From the NCBI GenBank assembly GCA_964424105.1, contig CAYRHJ010000034.1, forward strand, positions 1 to 64,000: a stretch of 64,000 bases of DNA, in the 5' to 3' direction. How positions within the stretch are numbered: position 1 is the first letter of the stretch; every line of letters starts with the position of its first letter. Origin of the DNA: CAYRHJ01 sp964424105. Lineage in GTDB: Bacteria; Planctomycetota; Phycisphaerae; UBA1845. Made by a program: the position numbers and the translations under genes. Under the pieces are notes generated by a model. That model did not search any database. It was given only the letters and a program-made list of their open reading frames with translations, and was not told the DNA's origin. Of this stretch, positions 52,894 through 62,751 are shown piece after piece.

Positions 52894-55029
52894 TCAGGGG
52901 GTGATGCAACAAGGATCGAGGTCGGAAAAGGCGTCGAGAACCGCAAAAAGGTCTTGCAGATTAATGGTCCCGTTGCCGTTGCACGGTTCGATGTCCGCTT
53001 GCTCCAGCGTACAAATCTCGTAATCCTTCGCGAAAGCATCGATGACACAAAAGAGGTCGAACAAATTGATGGTGCCATTGTTGTCCACGTCGCCGTAGAT
53101 CACATCATCCGCACTGCAAACGCAATCCGTGCACAGGTCGGCGGTGCAGGGGTTGCCGTCGTCGCAACCGGAGTGGCTCAAACATTCGCAACCGCCCGGC
53201 AGAGGACTAGGCCCCACGGCGGAAATGGTCAATGCCGAAGGCGTCCCCGGCTTGAACAGATCGACGAACACGTCGGCTGCGACAGGCGGACGGTCGGAAT
53301 CGAAGCGAAAAGTGTACGAAGTGTCCCAGCGGAGGGCGTTGGCGTTGGGGTCCGTCGCCATTGAATCGGTGGCCCAAGTCAGCAACCCGGCGGCCTGTGA
53401 CGACACCCAATCCGTTAATGCGTACGGCTCGCTGCTGTGATAGTCCACGTCATGGAAGCCGACTCCCGAAACGCCCACGCCGGAGGGAATGGGCACCGAC
53501 AGCGCCCGGGCCGCCCGATCCGAATTCATGTTGTACAAAACATATTCATAATGCCATAACTCCGCCGCGGTCTGGGTGGTCTTGTAACCCAAAACGTATC
53601 GCCCCTCGTCGGGCACGAACGCGTCCACCAACGTCACGCCGGCGTCGAACTCCACCCACGCGTCCAGGGGTGTTTCCGATTCGCGCGTTTGAAACGACAC
53701 GTTGAAGTTCAGATCCCATCCCAGCGAGCCGAGGAAAGAGCCGACAAAAATCTCTCGCCACGACGAATTATTGAAGCGGCGATCCCGGTCTTCATCCGTC
53801 GTGATGTATTGCGTTTGAGCGACGTATTTCGCGCCCGCGTTCAACGCCGGATTCACGTCATCCTGATCGACCTGAAGCCGCTTGAAAACTTCATCGCCGA
53901 TTCCTTGCCAATGAAGCGTGTAGGGATACGGAAAATCGCCGGTGAACGGGTTGACTTCGGAACGAGGGCCCATCCCCTGCTGCCGCCCGTTCAAAAACGA
54001 GGAATACGTATCGGAGCAGTTGATGCCCAACCAGTCACACGTCCCGGCGTTCTCACAAGCCCCACACAGGCCCGCATCCGCGGCGCAAAACCCGTGCTTC
54101 AGCCAAGCCATCCCGATCTGCTCATATTGGGTCGCGCTGCCCACCGTTCGAAGTCGGTACAGATTCTGCGAGATGACGGGGTGCTTTTTGCAGTTCACGC
54201 CGCTGAAACACTCGATCCAGATTCCCTGTGCGTCGCCGCGATTGCAAGACGTCGTATCAAACGAGTACGCGCTTATATTGCCCACCGTGCCGTGCTCCCG
54301 CATCGATGAACCCACGCCGGATACCACCACGTCGGGTCCGATCGCGCCGACCTGTGCCTGTGACGTTGTCGACTCGCTCGGCGATTCAACGGGAGCCTCG
54401 ATCGCGCTACGATCACGTCGCGGTAGTACGGGCCGAACGGGCAAGTTCAATTCCAGCCTGCCGATGGCACGGTCTGATACAACGTTTAGGCCCATCTCCC
54501 GCGCGAAACTCGGGCTGTATCGAACCGCTCCGCTGATCGACACACGCTGATCGCCGCCGTTTTCGGAAACGACCGAATCCAAGGTTCCCTCCAACACGGG
54601 GCGGTTAGGAAGGTCGCCACCCAATGCGTGAACGACGAAACCGCCATCCGCAAGTGAAATCCGCCATCCACCGAAAGGAACGGAAATTCCCGCCCCCAAC
54701 GGAATCATAATCCCCGCATCGTTCGCCCGGACGTCGAGGACCAAAACACGGACGTCACCATCGGTGGCCGAACTCAGCTCAACGAATCCATCGACCACGT
54801 CCGTCGTGAATTCGTCTACACGTGTCCCGTCGGCCCGGCTCAGCGAGCCAACGCCCATTTCCACCGACGAATTCATCACAAACCGAAGCCCGCCGCGACC
54901 GCCCAACTCGTAAGGCGTGGAAGAACGACGAGGCCGTTCCAAGACCTCCGGCCCCGCAGCCACCCCGATATTTGATGCCACGACGACCAAGAGGGCCGTC
55001 CCAACGCATGTGATTGTAAGTTGCTTCAT
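52894..55029 (-). CDS. Secreted protein with C-terminal dockerin-like repeats
   Basis: 711 residues from ATG 55029. The signal peptide is MKQLTITCVGTALLVVVASN...GVAAG. The middle ~560 residues have no domain I can name; they are beta-rich and include a cysteine-rich patch (CGACENAGTCDWLGINC) and NVSFQTRESETPLDAWVEF. A second Cys-rich linker is CECLSHSGCDDGNPCTADLC. The last ~65 residues hold two EF-hand-like dockerin units, DVDNNGTINLFDLFCVIDAF and GNGTINLQDLFAVLDAF. Proteins of this type are plentiful in planctomycetes and are thought to be surface or matrix components. Confidence 0.8.
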   Translation of the reverse strand: MKQLTITCVGTALLVVVASNIGVAAGPEVLERPRRSSTPYELGGRGGLRFVMNSSVEMGVGSLSRADGTRVDEFTTDVVDGFVELSSATDGDVRVLVLDVRANDAGIMIPLGAGISVPFGGWRISLADGGFVVHALGGDLPNRPVLEGTLDSVVSENGGDQRVSISGAVRYSPSFAREMGLNVVSDRAIGRLELNLPVRPVLPRRDRSAIEAPVESPSESTTSQAQVGAIGPDVVVSGVGSSMREHGTVGNISAYSFDTTSCNRGDAQGIWIECFSGVNCKKHPVISQNLYRLRTVGSATQYEQIGMAWLKHGFCAADAGLCGACENAGTCDWLGINCSDTYSSFLNGRQQGMGPRSEVNPFTGDFPYPYTLHWQGIGDEVFKRLQVDQDDVNPALNAGAKYVAQTQYITTDEDRDRRFNNSSWREIFVGSFLGSLGWDLNFNVSFQTRESETPLDAWVEFDAGVTLVDAFVPDEGRYVLGYKTTQTAAELWHYEYVLYNMNSDRAARALSVPIPSGVGVSGVGFHDVDYHSSEPYALTDWVSSQAAGLLTWATDSMATDPNANALRWDTSYTFRFDSDRPPVAADVFVDLFKPGTPSALTISAVGPSPLPGGCECLSHSGCDDGNPCTADLCTDCVCSADDVIYGDVDNNGTINLFDLFCVIDAFAKDYEICTLEQADIEPCNGNGTINLQDLFAVLDAFSDLDPCCITP

Positions 55030-55230
55030 TTCGCTCCGCTTTATTGGCCAGGGATCCGATTCCGATTCATGGGGCACAACCCAGATGCCGAGACACAACT
55101 ACCTATATTACCAGTTGCGATGGGATTTTTCGCCGCCCAAGTCCGAAAAAATGAAATCTCCCCGGGAGGTGTGCTACGCCTGTTTCCACCCGGGCGTGAG
55201 TGATATCGCCCTTTTCAGCCACGTTCGCCA

Positions 55231-55290
55231 GATACCCATGCGAACTGGTAGAAATCCATGCGAACCGGTCGATATCCATGCGGACCGTAA
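55231..55290 (+). repeat. 20-bp tandem repeat, three units
   Basis: Units at 55231-55250, 55251-55270 and 55271-55290, all with CCATGCG followed by A/G-AC and a GAT/GAA-start. The rest of the 55030-55496 spacer between the divergent genes shows no ORF or known repeat. Confidence 0.8.
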
Positions 55291-55496
55291 CGAAGACCGG
55301 CGATGTTGACATCCTCCATCGTACAAGGGTAGTAGACTCGCCCCGATAATTCAAGCTGCTTGACGTCCGTGCGGATTCAACAGTTTCAATTCAGTCGGGA
55401 TGAAAATATTCTAGGACCCGTCGCCCCCGTCTTTCGCCCCGAATGGTCGTGTCAAACGGCAACGGTATGAATTGGCCTGACCCATTCTGACCGATT

Positions 55497-58400
55497 GTGC
55501 ATCGCAATAACCGCTCCAACAGTATATGGTCCCCCGATCTCGCTGACCTCGCCGGGATGTCTGGGAACAAGGCCTTGAATCCGAATCGAACAGAACCTGA
55601 CTTCCTCAATCGCACCCAGCTCGTTGGGATCGTGGTTCTATTCGTCGCGTCAGGGTTGAGCGGCCTGACGTACGAAGTGCTGTGGACTCGAAACCTGGCG
55701 CTCGTCCTCGGATCATCAACATCAGCCACCAGCACGGTGCTGGCTGTTTTTTTAGGCGGACTTTGTTTGGGCAGCGTTTGCATCGCTCGCCGGCGAAGAG
55801 CCATCAACCGTCCACTTCGCTTGTACGCCATTCTGGAAGTCTTCATCGGCCTCTATGCCGCTTGTATCCCCTGGCTGCTCTCGGGGGGCCATTGGATGCA
55901 AGACTTGTTTTACGACCGCCTGGTGGACTCCGCGTGGCTCACCATGTTTCTTAACATCGTCGTAGCCGCGGTCGTGCTCATTCCTCCCACCATGGCCATG
56001 GGTGCGACGCTGCCGATTCTAAGCGAAGCGTGCGCCACGGATGATCCTCGGACGGCCACACGCGTGGGACTTCTCTACGGATTTAACACCTTGGGGGCGG
56101 TCGCGGGCGTGATCCTGACCGGATTCGTCCTATTGCGACGCTTCGGCGCTGACGGCACGCTTCATCTAGCCGTCGCAATCAATATCGTCGTCGGGTGCCT
56201 GGCCTTTGTCATGGATTCCCGATTCGTACGAAGCGTGAAACAAACAAAATCCACTACATCGGTGGCTTCGAATATCACCCAAGTCAATGCAGTCAATCTG
56301 GACCGTTCTCGGCGGGTCATGGAATGGGCGGTTCTGCTGAGCGGAGCGGGGGCACTGGCGGGCGAGGTGCTGTGGTTCCGCATGTTAACCTTGACCCTCC
56401 ATTCGACGGTCTACGCGTTCAGTGGAATGTTGGCGGCCTTTCTATTGGGATTGGCCTTGGGTGGGGCGGCGGGTGCCAGCGTGCTGTCACGTCTTCGGCG
56501 CCCCATGACGGCATTCGCCGTGTTGCTGATATTGGCGGCGGGGGCGAACGGTATGAGCTACCTGCTGTTTTTTCATTTACCCGAGTGGCAGGTACAGTTA
56601 AGCCGCGGTGTCGATGATGCGTTCACGATTCTATGCATGCGTTTGATTCCTGCGGCCGGCCTGGTGTTCTTCCCGGCCGTCTTCATTGGCGCTTTGTTTC
56701 CGTTGGCCATCGCGGCTCATTCGCCGACGCGGTCGGACGCTCGTCGGCAGGTTGGCCGATTGTACGCGTTCAATACCGTCGGCACGATTTTCGGCTCGCT
56801 TTTGACCGGGTTTCTGCTGATTCCCGTGATGACCATCGAAAACACCTGGTTGATCGTTGTCGTGGGGCAAATCGCCCTGGCGGTCTGGGTGTTGGCTGCC
56901 CAGCCGGATAAGTCAACGCGAGATGTTTCGGGTGCTTCGATCGCGGGAGTCATGGTCGTCGCGGCATTCCTGTTTCTGCGACCGAGTTGGAGCGCGCACG
57001 TCGGAGGGCGCTTCATGTCGCCCGGGGTCGTCGCCACGGGGACGAACGTAGGCTGGGACGAATGGACGGGCATGAGTCGACTGACCAGCAGGCCCGTCGC
57101 ATGGGCTGAAGGGCGCGATGTGACCGTTACGGTTGTGCAGACACACGGTCGATTCCTTCGGCTTCGAAGCAACGGCATGAGCGAAAGCTACGTGCCCATC
57201 GACCCGCGAAATGGTCGATTCGACCGCGCGACGTCCGCGCTGGGTTTGCTCCCGATCATGTTTCATCAGAACGCCCAAACGGTTTGCATTGTCGGCTTGG
57301 GGGGCGGCGTGACGCTCCAATCCGTCCTCGCCTCAAACGTCCGTTCGGTCGTCTGCATCGAGTTGATTCCCGAAGTCGTTAGAATGGTTCGCACCGTTCT
57401 TTTTCCAGCCGGCGGGCGTCAGGCGTCTCCGCTGGATGACCCGCGGGTTCGATTGGTCGTGAATGATGCCCGGTACGTCCTCGAATACGGACATCAGACC
57501 TACGACGTCATCATCGCTCAACCGTCGCATCCTTGGCTGGCGGGATCCAGTGGTGTGTTTACGCGGGAGTTTCTTCAGATTGTATCGCGGCGATTGGATC
57601 CGCGAGGCGTTTTCTGTCAATGGTTCCCGATCGATCGACTGAACGTGGAGTCCATCGCGTCGTTCCTCGCAACAGCCCGCTCTGTGTTTACCCATCTACA
57701 GGTCTTTGAAATCGATGATCAACTTGTTCTTACCGCCTCAAATCAGCCGCTTCGTCTCAATCTTGAGGATGGTCATCAGCGATTGAGTCATGGCCAACTC
57801 GCCGAACAAATGGAACGGTTGAACTGGTCGCCGTTTGATCTGTTCAGCGGGTACGTGATGAGTGAACGCGGAATGGACGCCCTCCTCGATGCACTGCCTG
57901 CACGCGTCAACACCGACCAAAACGCCTACTGGGAAACAACGCTTCCGATCGCACGCGAGGCCGCCCTGATCCGGGGCGAACGTGGCATTTCCATGCAAGA
58001 TTCGTTCGCGGATTACGTTGAAGATTTCGATGCACTGTTTCTGCCCGAACCGGTGACGACCGCAGTCGCGATCGATGCATTGGGCACGCGAATTGTCCAG
58101 ACGCAATTCGCCGACGCAGCACGGCTGGTCCGTGCGGGCTGTATGAAGCCGGTCTCGTTTCTGTCACCATTTTTGGATGCCCTGGCCGACCGCACCAGCG
58201 GTGTCCATCCCAACCAAGTCGTCAGTCAACTCCGCCGCGAATTTCCGGCGAATCCACTGGGGCACCAGATCGCCGCCTACGCCGCCCTGCGAAGTGAGGC
58301 GCCATCGCTCGCATTGGAAATCATCACCGAGGCGCGAATCCACGTTCCACCGCACCCGACGCCAGCCCTGGTTGACCTGGAGCGACTTGCGTTGTTTCTT

Positions 58401-58868
58401 CAGAATCCGACAGCGGAAAACAGGCGAGTTCTGGACCAGGATGTGAATCGATTGGATCCGTTTGTTCGACACCTGCGGCATAAGTTCTTGGGGCGCTTTC
58501 ACGCCACTTCGATCGACGGCGATCGAGACTGGGCCGCCTGCCATTTGCAACGACATTTGGAGATGGTTGCCAATGATCTGGCCAGCGTTCAAACGCTTTC
58601 AACCTTGTTGCTCGAGGATGCCCGTTCGTGTCCGGATGCCGCGCGACGGTGGTCCTGGGCGTTGGATGCGGTCGCATCGGGACTTGAGTTTCAGTTGCGC
58701 TGGGGGCGACTCTCGCCCGCCCAATCGCTAAGTCTGCGACAAATCGCCGACGCTTGGCTCCGGCTCGCGCCGCCCTTGGCCCTCGACGCCAAGGTCAGCC
58801 CGCTCGATCTTAAATTGGCGCGATCGTACATTATTTCCCAACGAAATCGCATCCCTGAGTCCGATTGA
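55497..58868 (+). CDS. Fused membrane / spermidine-synthase-like protein
   Basis: 1123 residues from GTG 55497 (ATG 55557 possible). The N-terminal ~470 residues are a polytopic membrane region with two similar halves: SGLTYEVLWTRNLALVLGSS and LAGEVLWFRMLTLTLHS both begin a half. A spermidine-synthase-like Rossmann domain follows from about 560 to 760, with VCIVGLGGGVTLQSVLAS (motif I), SVVCIELIPEVVRMV and YDVIIAQPSHPWLAGSSGVFT. The final ~350 residues are helical, without a recognised domain. It probably does not make spermidine; relatives are of unknown function. Confidence 0.8.
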   Translation: MHRNNRSNSIWSPDLADLAGMSGNKALNPNRTEPDFLNRTQLVGIVVLFVASGLSGLTYEVLWTRNLALVLGSSTSATSTVLAVFLGGLCLGSVCIARRRRAINRPLRLYAILEVFIGLYAACIPWLLSGGHWMQDLFYDRLVDSAWLTMFLNIVVAAVVLIPPTMAMGATLPILSEACATDDPRTATRVGLLYGFNTLGAVAGVILTGFVLLRRFGADGTLHLAVAINIVVGCLAFVMDSRFVRSVKQTKSTTSVASNITQVNAVNLDRSRRVMEWAVLLSGAGALAGEVLWFRMLTLTLHSTVYAFSGMLAAFLLGLALGGAAGASVLSRLRRPMTAFAVLLILAAGANGMSYLLFFHLPEWQVQLSRGVDDAFTILCMRLIPAAGLVFFPAVFIGALFPLAIAAHSPTRSDARRQVGRLYAFNTVGTIFGSLLTGFLLIPVMTIENTWLIVVVGQIALAVWVLAAQPDKSTRDVSGASIAGVMVVAAFLFLRPSWSAHVGGRFMSPGVVATGTNVGWDEWTGMSRLTSRPVAWAEGRDVTVTVVQTHGRFLRLRSNGMSESYVPIDPRNGRFDRATSALGLLPIMFHQNAQTVCIVGLGGGVTLQSVLASNVRSVVCIELIPEVVRMVRTVLFPAGGRQASPLDDPRVRLVVNDARYVLEYGHQTYDVIIAQPSHPWLAGSSGVFTREFLQIVSRRLDPRGVFCQWFPIDRLNVESIASFLATARSVFTHLQVFEIDDQLVLTASNQPLRLNLEDGHQRLSHGQLAEQMERLNWSPFDLFSGYVMSERGMDALLDALPARVNTDQNAYWETTLPIAREAALIRGERGISMQDSFADYVEDFDALFLPEPVTTAVAIDALGTRIVQTQFADAARLVRAGCMKPVSFLSPFLDALADRTSGVHPNQVVSQLRREFPANPLGHQIAAYAALRSEAPSLALEIITEARIHVPPHPTPALVDLERLALFLQNPTAENRRVLDQDVNRLDPFVRHLRHKFLGRFHATSIDGDRDWAACHLQRHLEMVANDLASVQTLSTLLLEDARSCPDAARRWSWALDAVASGLEFQLRWGRLSPAQSLSLRQIADAWLRLAPPLALDAKVSPLDLKLARSYIISQRNRIPESD

Positions 58869-59153
58869 CACACGCCCGGAAATTCGGTTTTGTGTCGTTC
58901 GAAACCGCATTCCGCGTTGGCAGAGCATATTGTCGTCCATCGGCGGGCAAAAAAAAGTATCCGGTTACCCCATTTTCCCTATTGACGCCATTTTCGTCAT
59001 CTCCTAAACTCCGCCTACGGTTCGGGTGATTGGTTGAACCATTCAGCCGCACCGCCGAGGCATGAAAGTGCGGGAGTTTCGTATCGACCATTGGCTTGGC
59101 GACAGGTCAAGAGTTGTCGTGCGCGATGCTTTCCGGACGGGGATGAACCAGGA

Positions 59154-59196
59154 GCCAAACAGGTGTGCGCTCATTTTGGGCGGACACCTGTTTGGC
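59154..59196. promoter_or_regulatory. 13-bp perfect inverted repeat
   Basis: GCCAAACAGGTGT and ACACCTGTTTGGC with a 17-nt spacer. It lies between the convergent 3' ends of the spermidine-synthase-like and MBL-fold genes, so a bidirectional terminator is possible, though there is no U-run. The spacer 58869-59324 holds no convincing gene. Confidence 0.65.
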
Positions 59197-59324
59197 CATC
59201 CGGGGCTGATCGTTCCTGAATTCTCACAACGTCGAACTGACCGGCTTGCCGGACCGAAGCGACGATAGATCGGCAAGAGTGTCGCCCTCCCCGCCACACC
59301 CCCGGATTCAACCGATTCGCAGCA

Positions 59325-60197
59325 CTAGGCCAGATCCAACGTGCGCGCGATGATCGGTCGGCTGGCTGAACAATCGACAACGCTCCCGGCGAACCGATGA
59401 TCATGTGGATACACCAACCACGCACCCCGAATACGACATCGATCCAACATCGCCTTTTTCTCCGCCATGGTTCGGAGCGGTTCGAGGTCGTAGGCCATCA
59501 CCCACGGAACCCGCAAATGGCTACTCGTGGGAATGACGTCACCCGTGAAAATCAATTCACTTGATGCATCACAAAACACGGGAAGTAGCTGACCGGGCGT
59601 GTGACCGCTACACACATTGAAACGCAAACCGGGCCAGGGCGAGTCCGGGCTGTCTCCGTCCACTATTTCGAGAACGCCGGACCCCTCCAATATCTCGAAA
59701 TCGCGACTCAGAAACGAGGCCTTGTCCCGCTCGTTCGGCGAACGGGCGTGTTCCCAGTGTCGCCGATGGATCCAATGACGGGCGTTCGGAAAACATAACC
59801 GTGTCGGCCCGCCGGGAGCATCGACCCATTCCGTCAAACCTCCATTGTGGTCGAAGTGCAGATGCGTGATGATGACGTCAGTCACGTCCCGCGGGCTTAA
59901 TTGCCATCGTTCCTTCAAAGCCTGCCCCACGGCATCGGGAACCACTTCAATGTCGAATCTCGAGGCCTCCTCAGCCGACCACTTCGGTCCGCAGCCCGTG
60001 TCGATCAGCACGACCCGCGTCCGATCGTCCGAAACTGCCAACACCGACCGGGTTGCCAACAGAATCCGATTGTCCGCATCGACATCTTCGCGGGCCGACC
60101 ACATCACCTTGGGGACCACGCCAAACATAGCCCCACCGTCCAATCGAAAGCTGCCCGTCATAACGCTGACAATGTCAAATTCACCGATGCGAATCAT
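59325..60197 (-). CDS. MBL-fold metallo-hydrolase
   Basis: 290 residues from ATG 60197, with GAGGG upstream; the longer frame to 60287 translates repeat sequence. The zinc-binding motif HxHxDH is THLHFDHNGG. Further ligands are in CSGHTPGQLLPV and FTGDVIP, with a C-terminal His in YPHDHRFAG. It resembles lactonase/quorum-quenching-type and general MBL hydrolases in layout. The substrate cannot be told from sequence. Confidence 0.88.
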   Translation of the reverse strand: MIRIGEFDIVSVMTGSFRLDGGAMFGVVPKVMWSAREDVDADNRILLATRSVLAVSDDRTRVVLIDTGCGPKWSAEEASRFDIEVVPDAVGQALKERWQLSPRDVTDVIITHLHFDHNGGLTEWVDAPGGPTRLCFPNARHWIHRRHWEHARSPNERDKASFLSRDFEILEGSGVLEIVDGDSPDSPWPGLRFNVCSGHTPGQLLPVFCDASSELIFTGDVIPTSSHLRVPWVMAYDLEPLRTMAEKKAMLDRCRIRGAWLVYPHDHRFAGSVVDCSASRPIIARTLDLA

Positions 60198-60272
60198 ACC
60201 GCGTCCCTCGGAACTGCGATCGAACGTTGACTTGCGGACTCTAACAATGCCGTCACTCGACTGCCTCTTTCT

Positions 60273-60318
60273 GAGCCGCGACCGCATCTTTTCCGAGCCG
60301 CGACCGTGAGGGAGCGGA
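60273..60318 (-). repeat. R2 repeats, one partial and one full
   Basis: GAGCCGCGACCGCATCTTTT (partial) followed by GAGCCGCGACCGTGAGGGAG (60295-60318). The GACCGTGACCCGG...GTTAGA segment after it is also present upstream of miaA. Confidence 0.7.
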
Positions 60319-60357
60319 CAATGACGGACCGTGACCCGGCTTTGTTAGAGCACCTGA

Positions 60358-62055
60358 TCACCGTTTTCCCAAGTGGCCGTAGGCCGGCAGGGTCGTTAGT
60401 CGCGAATCATCCACCGCGCCGCCCACCGTGAAATGATACAACGATTGAAACGCACCACCCGTCAAACCCAACACATCATGCGTGGGGTCGTCGAAATAAC
60501 AGCCGATGCCCGTCGCTCCCACGCCGACCGCCTCGGCTTCAAGATACAACACCTGCCCGATGACGCCCGTCTCCCAAAACAGCCGAGGATAAAGCCAAGC
60601 GCCGATCCGCTCCACAGGCTCTTCGAATTCCGCGATCATCGACACCGCGAAGATGCCGTCCGCCGCGATGCTCTGACCGCAACAGAGCTGACCCGCGAGA
60701 AGCCGCACGTCGCCAACCATCAAGCGATAGAAAGGAAATCCAGCCGCACATCCCGGCGGCTCGCCCCACGCGAAGTCTGACCGCATCGCTGACCGCAATG
60801 CCGGCAACGCGTCAGACCGGCGAACCAATAAATAAAGCCCCGGCTCCAATCCGACCACGCGATGCACAAAGAACACCAGGTGCACGCGGGCCGGTTTACG
60901 CAAGGCACACCAGGGAGTGAACGCAGCCCGGGGCATCACTCGATGCAGCAGGTGGTAGAATTGCCCGTCCGAAAGGGTTGAACGACCGTCCATAGCCAAG
61001 GCGCTGCGCCGCCGAAACAAAATCCGCCGAGCGGGCACGTTCGAACCGGGGGACGTTCCATCCAGCGACGACACCGGCTGACACTCGTTCGCCACGCACG
61101 CGGACGAATCCACGTCTGATGGTGATTCGCCGTCCAAACCGATCGCCCGTGTCGGCATACGACTCGCCTGCGCCACCTCGTCGATGATAGGCCAACGGAC
61201 CGGCTCGGCGCTCAGACGATTCGCCCGTCCCACCCAGCCGATTTCCTCCCTAATCGACTTGATAACGATATCCAATTCCGCATTCAGATCGATCGATTCG
61301 TCCGAACCCGTCGCATCCACCATCGCCAGCAGCGCGGGCCATTCCCTCTCCTCAGCCACGAAGCCATCATCTCGATCCAAACCCAAAACGGTCGCCAGAT
61401 TGTCGTCGCCTATGGTATGAATGGGCCGAATCGTCCAACCTTGAATGGCCGCAGAAAATGCCAAAGCCGCCAAGGCGTGTCCGACATCATGTTGACCATA
61501 TCGAAAGGCTCGCTCTCCATATTTCCAAGCCTCTCGCCAATGGATGGACGTCAACCCGATCATGAACGTAGCCGGCGATGTCTGCGCCATTGCGTCAGCC
61601 GCACCGCCGACCGCACGCGTGCAGCGCCGTTCCAGGGCGTGTTCATGGGGCGCATAATGAAAAAGCCCATTCGACAATTCCGCGTCGTCCATGGTTCCCG
61701 TGATCAGATAGCACTCCGTGGGGTGCAGGTTCCCGCTGGAAGGATTGATACGCAACGCCCATTGCGACGATTGGTATCGTTTCCATGCAGAAAGTCCCAG
61801 CGAATATTGCAAGAAGCCGCCGATCGACCGCCGATGGAGAGGTTGCCGCGGAGCACGCGAGGCATCGTACACCACATCGAACAACGGGCCATCGTCAACA
61901 TCTTCAAACGGCAAAGCCAACATCGGAGCGCCATGATAACGTCTGAACGGATCGGGCTGATTGGCCCAATCCAGATACCCCAAGCTGCGGGCCATTCGCC
62001 CGGGATGATGCTTGGTGGATTGGTGGTATTTCTTGACCGTCAGCCAATCTCGCAT
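60358..62055 (-). CDS. SagB-type dehydrogenase, two nitroreductase-like domains
   Basis: 565 residues from ATG 62055 (MRDWLTVKKYHQSTKHHPGR). Proteins of the SagB family are FMN-dependent, and some oxidise azolines in RiPP toxins. Domain 1 (about 60-270) has RRSIGGFLQYSLGLSAW, RINPSSGNLHPTECYLI and YRYGQHD-like FRYGQHDVGHALAALAFSAAI. Domain 2 (about 350-560) has RRRSALAMDGRSTLSDGQFY and FWETGVIGQVLYLEAEAVGVGATGIGCYFDD. No cyclodehydratase or precursor peptide gene is nearby. The start lies 13 bp from the edge of MITE copy C. Confidence 0.85.
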   Translation of the reverse strand: MRDWLTVKKYHQSTKHHPGRMARSLGYLDWANQPDPFRRYHGAPMLALPFEDVDDGPLFDVVYDASRAPRQPLHRRSIGGFLQYSLGLSAWKRYQSSQWALRINPSSGNLHPTECYLITGTMDDAELSNGLFHYAPHEHALERRCTRAVGGAADAMAQTSPATFMIGLTSIHWREAWKYGERAFRYGQHDVGHALAALAFSAAIQGWTIRPIHTIGDDNLATVLGLDRDDGFVAEEREWPALLAMVDATGSDESIDLNAELDIVIKSIREEIGWVGRANRLSAEPVRWPIIDEVAQASRMPTRAIGLDGESPSDVDSSACVANECQPVSSLDGTSPGSNVPARRILFRRRSALAMDGRSTLSDGQFYHLLHRVMPRAAFTPWCALRKPARVHLVFFVHRVVGLEPGLYLLVRRSDALPALRSAMRSDFAWGEPPGCAAGFPFYRLMVGDVRLLAGQLCCGQSIAADGIFAVSMIAEFEEPVERIGAWLYPRLFWETGVIGQVLYLEAEAVGVGATGIGCYFDDPTHDVLGLTGGAFQSLYHFTVGGAVDDSRLTTLPAYGHLGKR

Positions 62056-62067
62056 CGGAACATCTTT

Positions 62068-62214
62068 TTGACGTTTGAATGGTGTAATAAAGTTGATCCG
62101 TGCTGGCCGTAAAACCGTCACCCCGGCGAAAGCCGGGGTCCAGGCGGGCGTCCTGCCGTTCTACGCTTTCGCGGAAACGACAACCAGCGTTCAATTGACC
62201 TTTCAATGATCAAT
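62068..62214. mobile_element. R6 MITE-like element, copy C
   Basis: About 147 bp, related to copies A and B: TTTGAATGGT at its left end, an ACCCCGGC-GAAA-GCCGGGGT stem, TTCGCGGAAACGACAACC and a right end GACCTTTCAATGATCAAT. It is placed directly upstream of the SagB-type gene on the minus strand, so its right part is that gene's promoter region. Confidence 0.75.
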
Positions 62215-62356
62215 AATACAAGGATCGCACCTTCCCAACGAATCGCGCATTCCCAACGAATCGCGGATGACCCTGCTTCGTCTGAACGACAAAATGGATG
62301 CCCCCCGCCGATTCACCAGCCGCGACGCTACGTGAACCTGTATCATAGACGAGCAT

Positions 62357-62620
62357 GGGTGCCCCATCCATCGCGCAGCGGTCTTCTGCATGGGTGCGCA
62401 GGTGCCGCGGGTGCCCCACCCATCGCGCAGCGGACTGCCAACGTTAACAGAGCCGCGACCGTCAGGGAGCGGTCTTCCGCGAAGCACATATTTACGAGCC
62501 GCGAGCGCAAAGCGAGCGGTCCGCCGCGTTCCGGGGTGGCCCACCTCCTTTGGAGGTGGGGGAGCCGATGATCAGCGCGGGTGCCCCATCCATCGCGCAG
62601 CGATGGGCGGGGTCTCGATG
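62357..62620. repeat. R4-R4-R2-R2-R3-R4 repeat cluster
   Basis: R4 at 62357-62380, 62409-62433 and 62579-62620. R2 units are at 62448-62474 and about 62491-62522 (with CGCAAAGCGAGCGGTCC). R3 is at about 62534-62568. They fill the spacer upstream of the SagB-type gene. No ORF here looks real. Confidence 0.8.
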
Positions 62621-62751
62621 TTCAGCACGAGACGGGTGGCTGAGTCGTCCGTTGTCTCGGGCGATCGATCTGCTCGGTGCTCCAATCAAAAAGGGCGACC
62701 CGTGTCGAACACGGATCGCCCCGGTGGCAAACGTCAATGCAAGTTCGCCCG

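Noticed and set aside
59062..59268. Possible 68-residue gene
   Set aside because: No recognisable protein, no clear RBS, and it contains the 13-bp inverted repeat; an overlapping opposite-strand frame is equally long.
62206..62571. ORF in the repeat cluster upstream of the SagB-type gene
   Set aside because: It translates R4, R2 and R3 units and has no protein-like composition.
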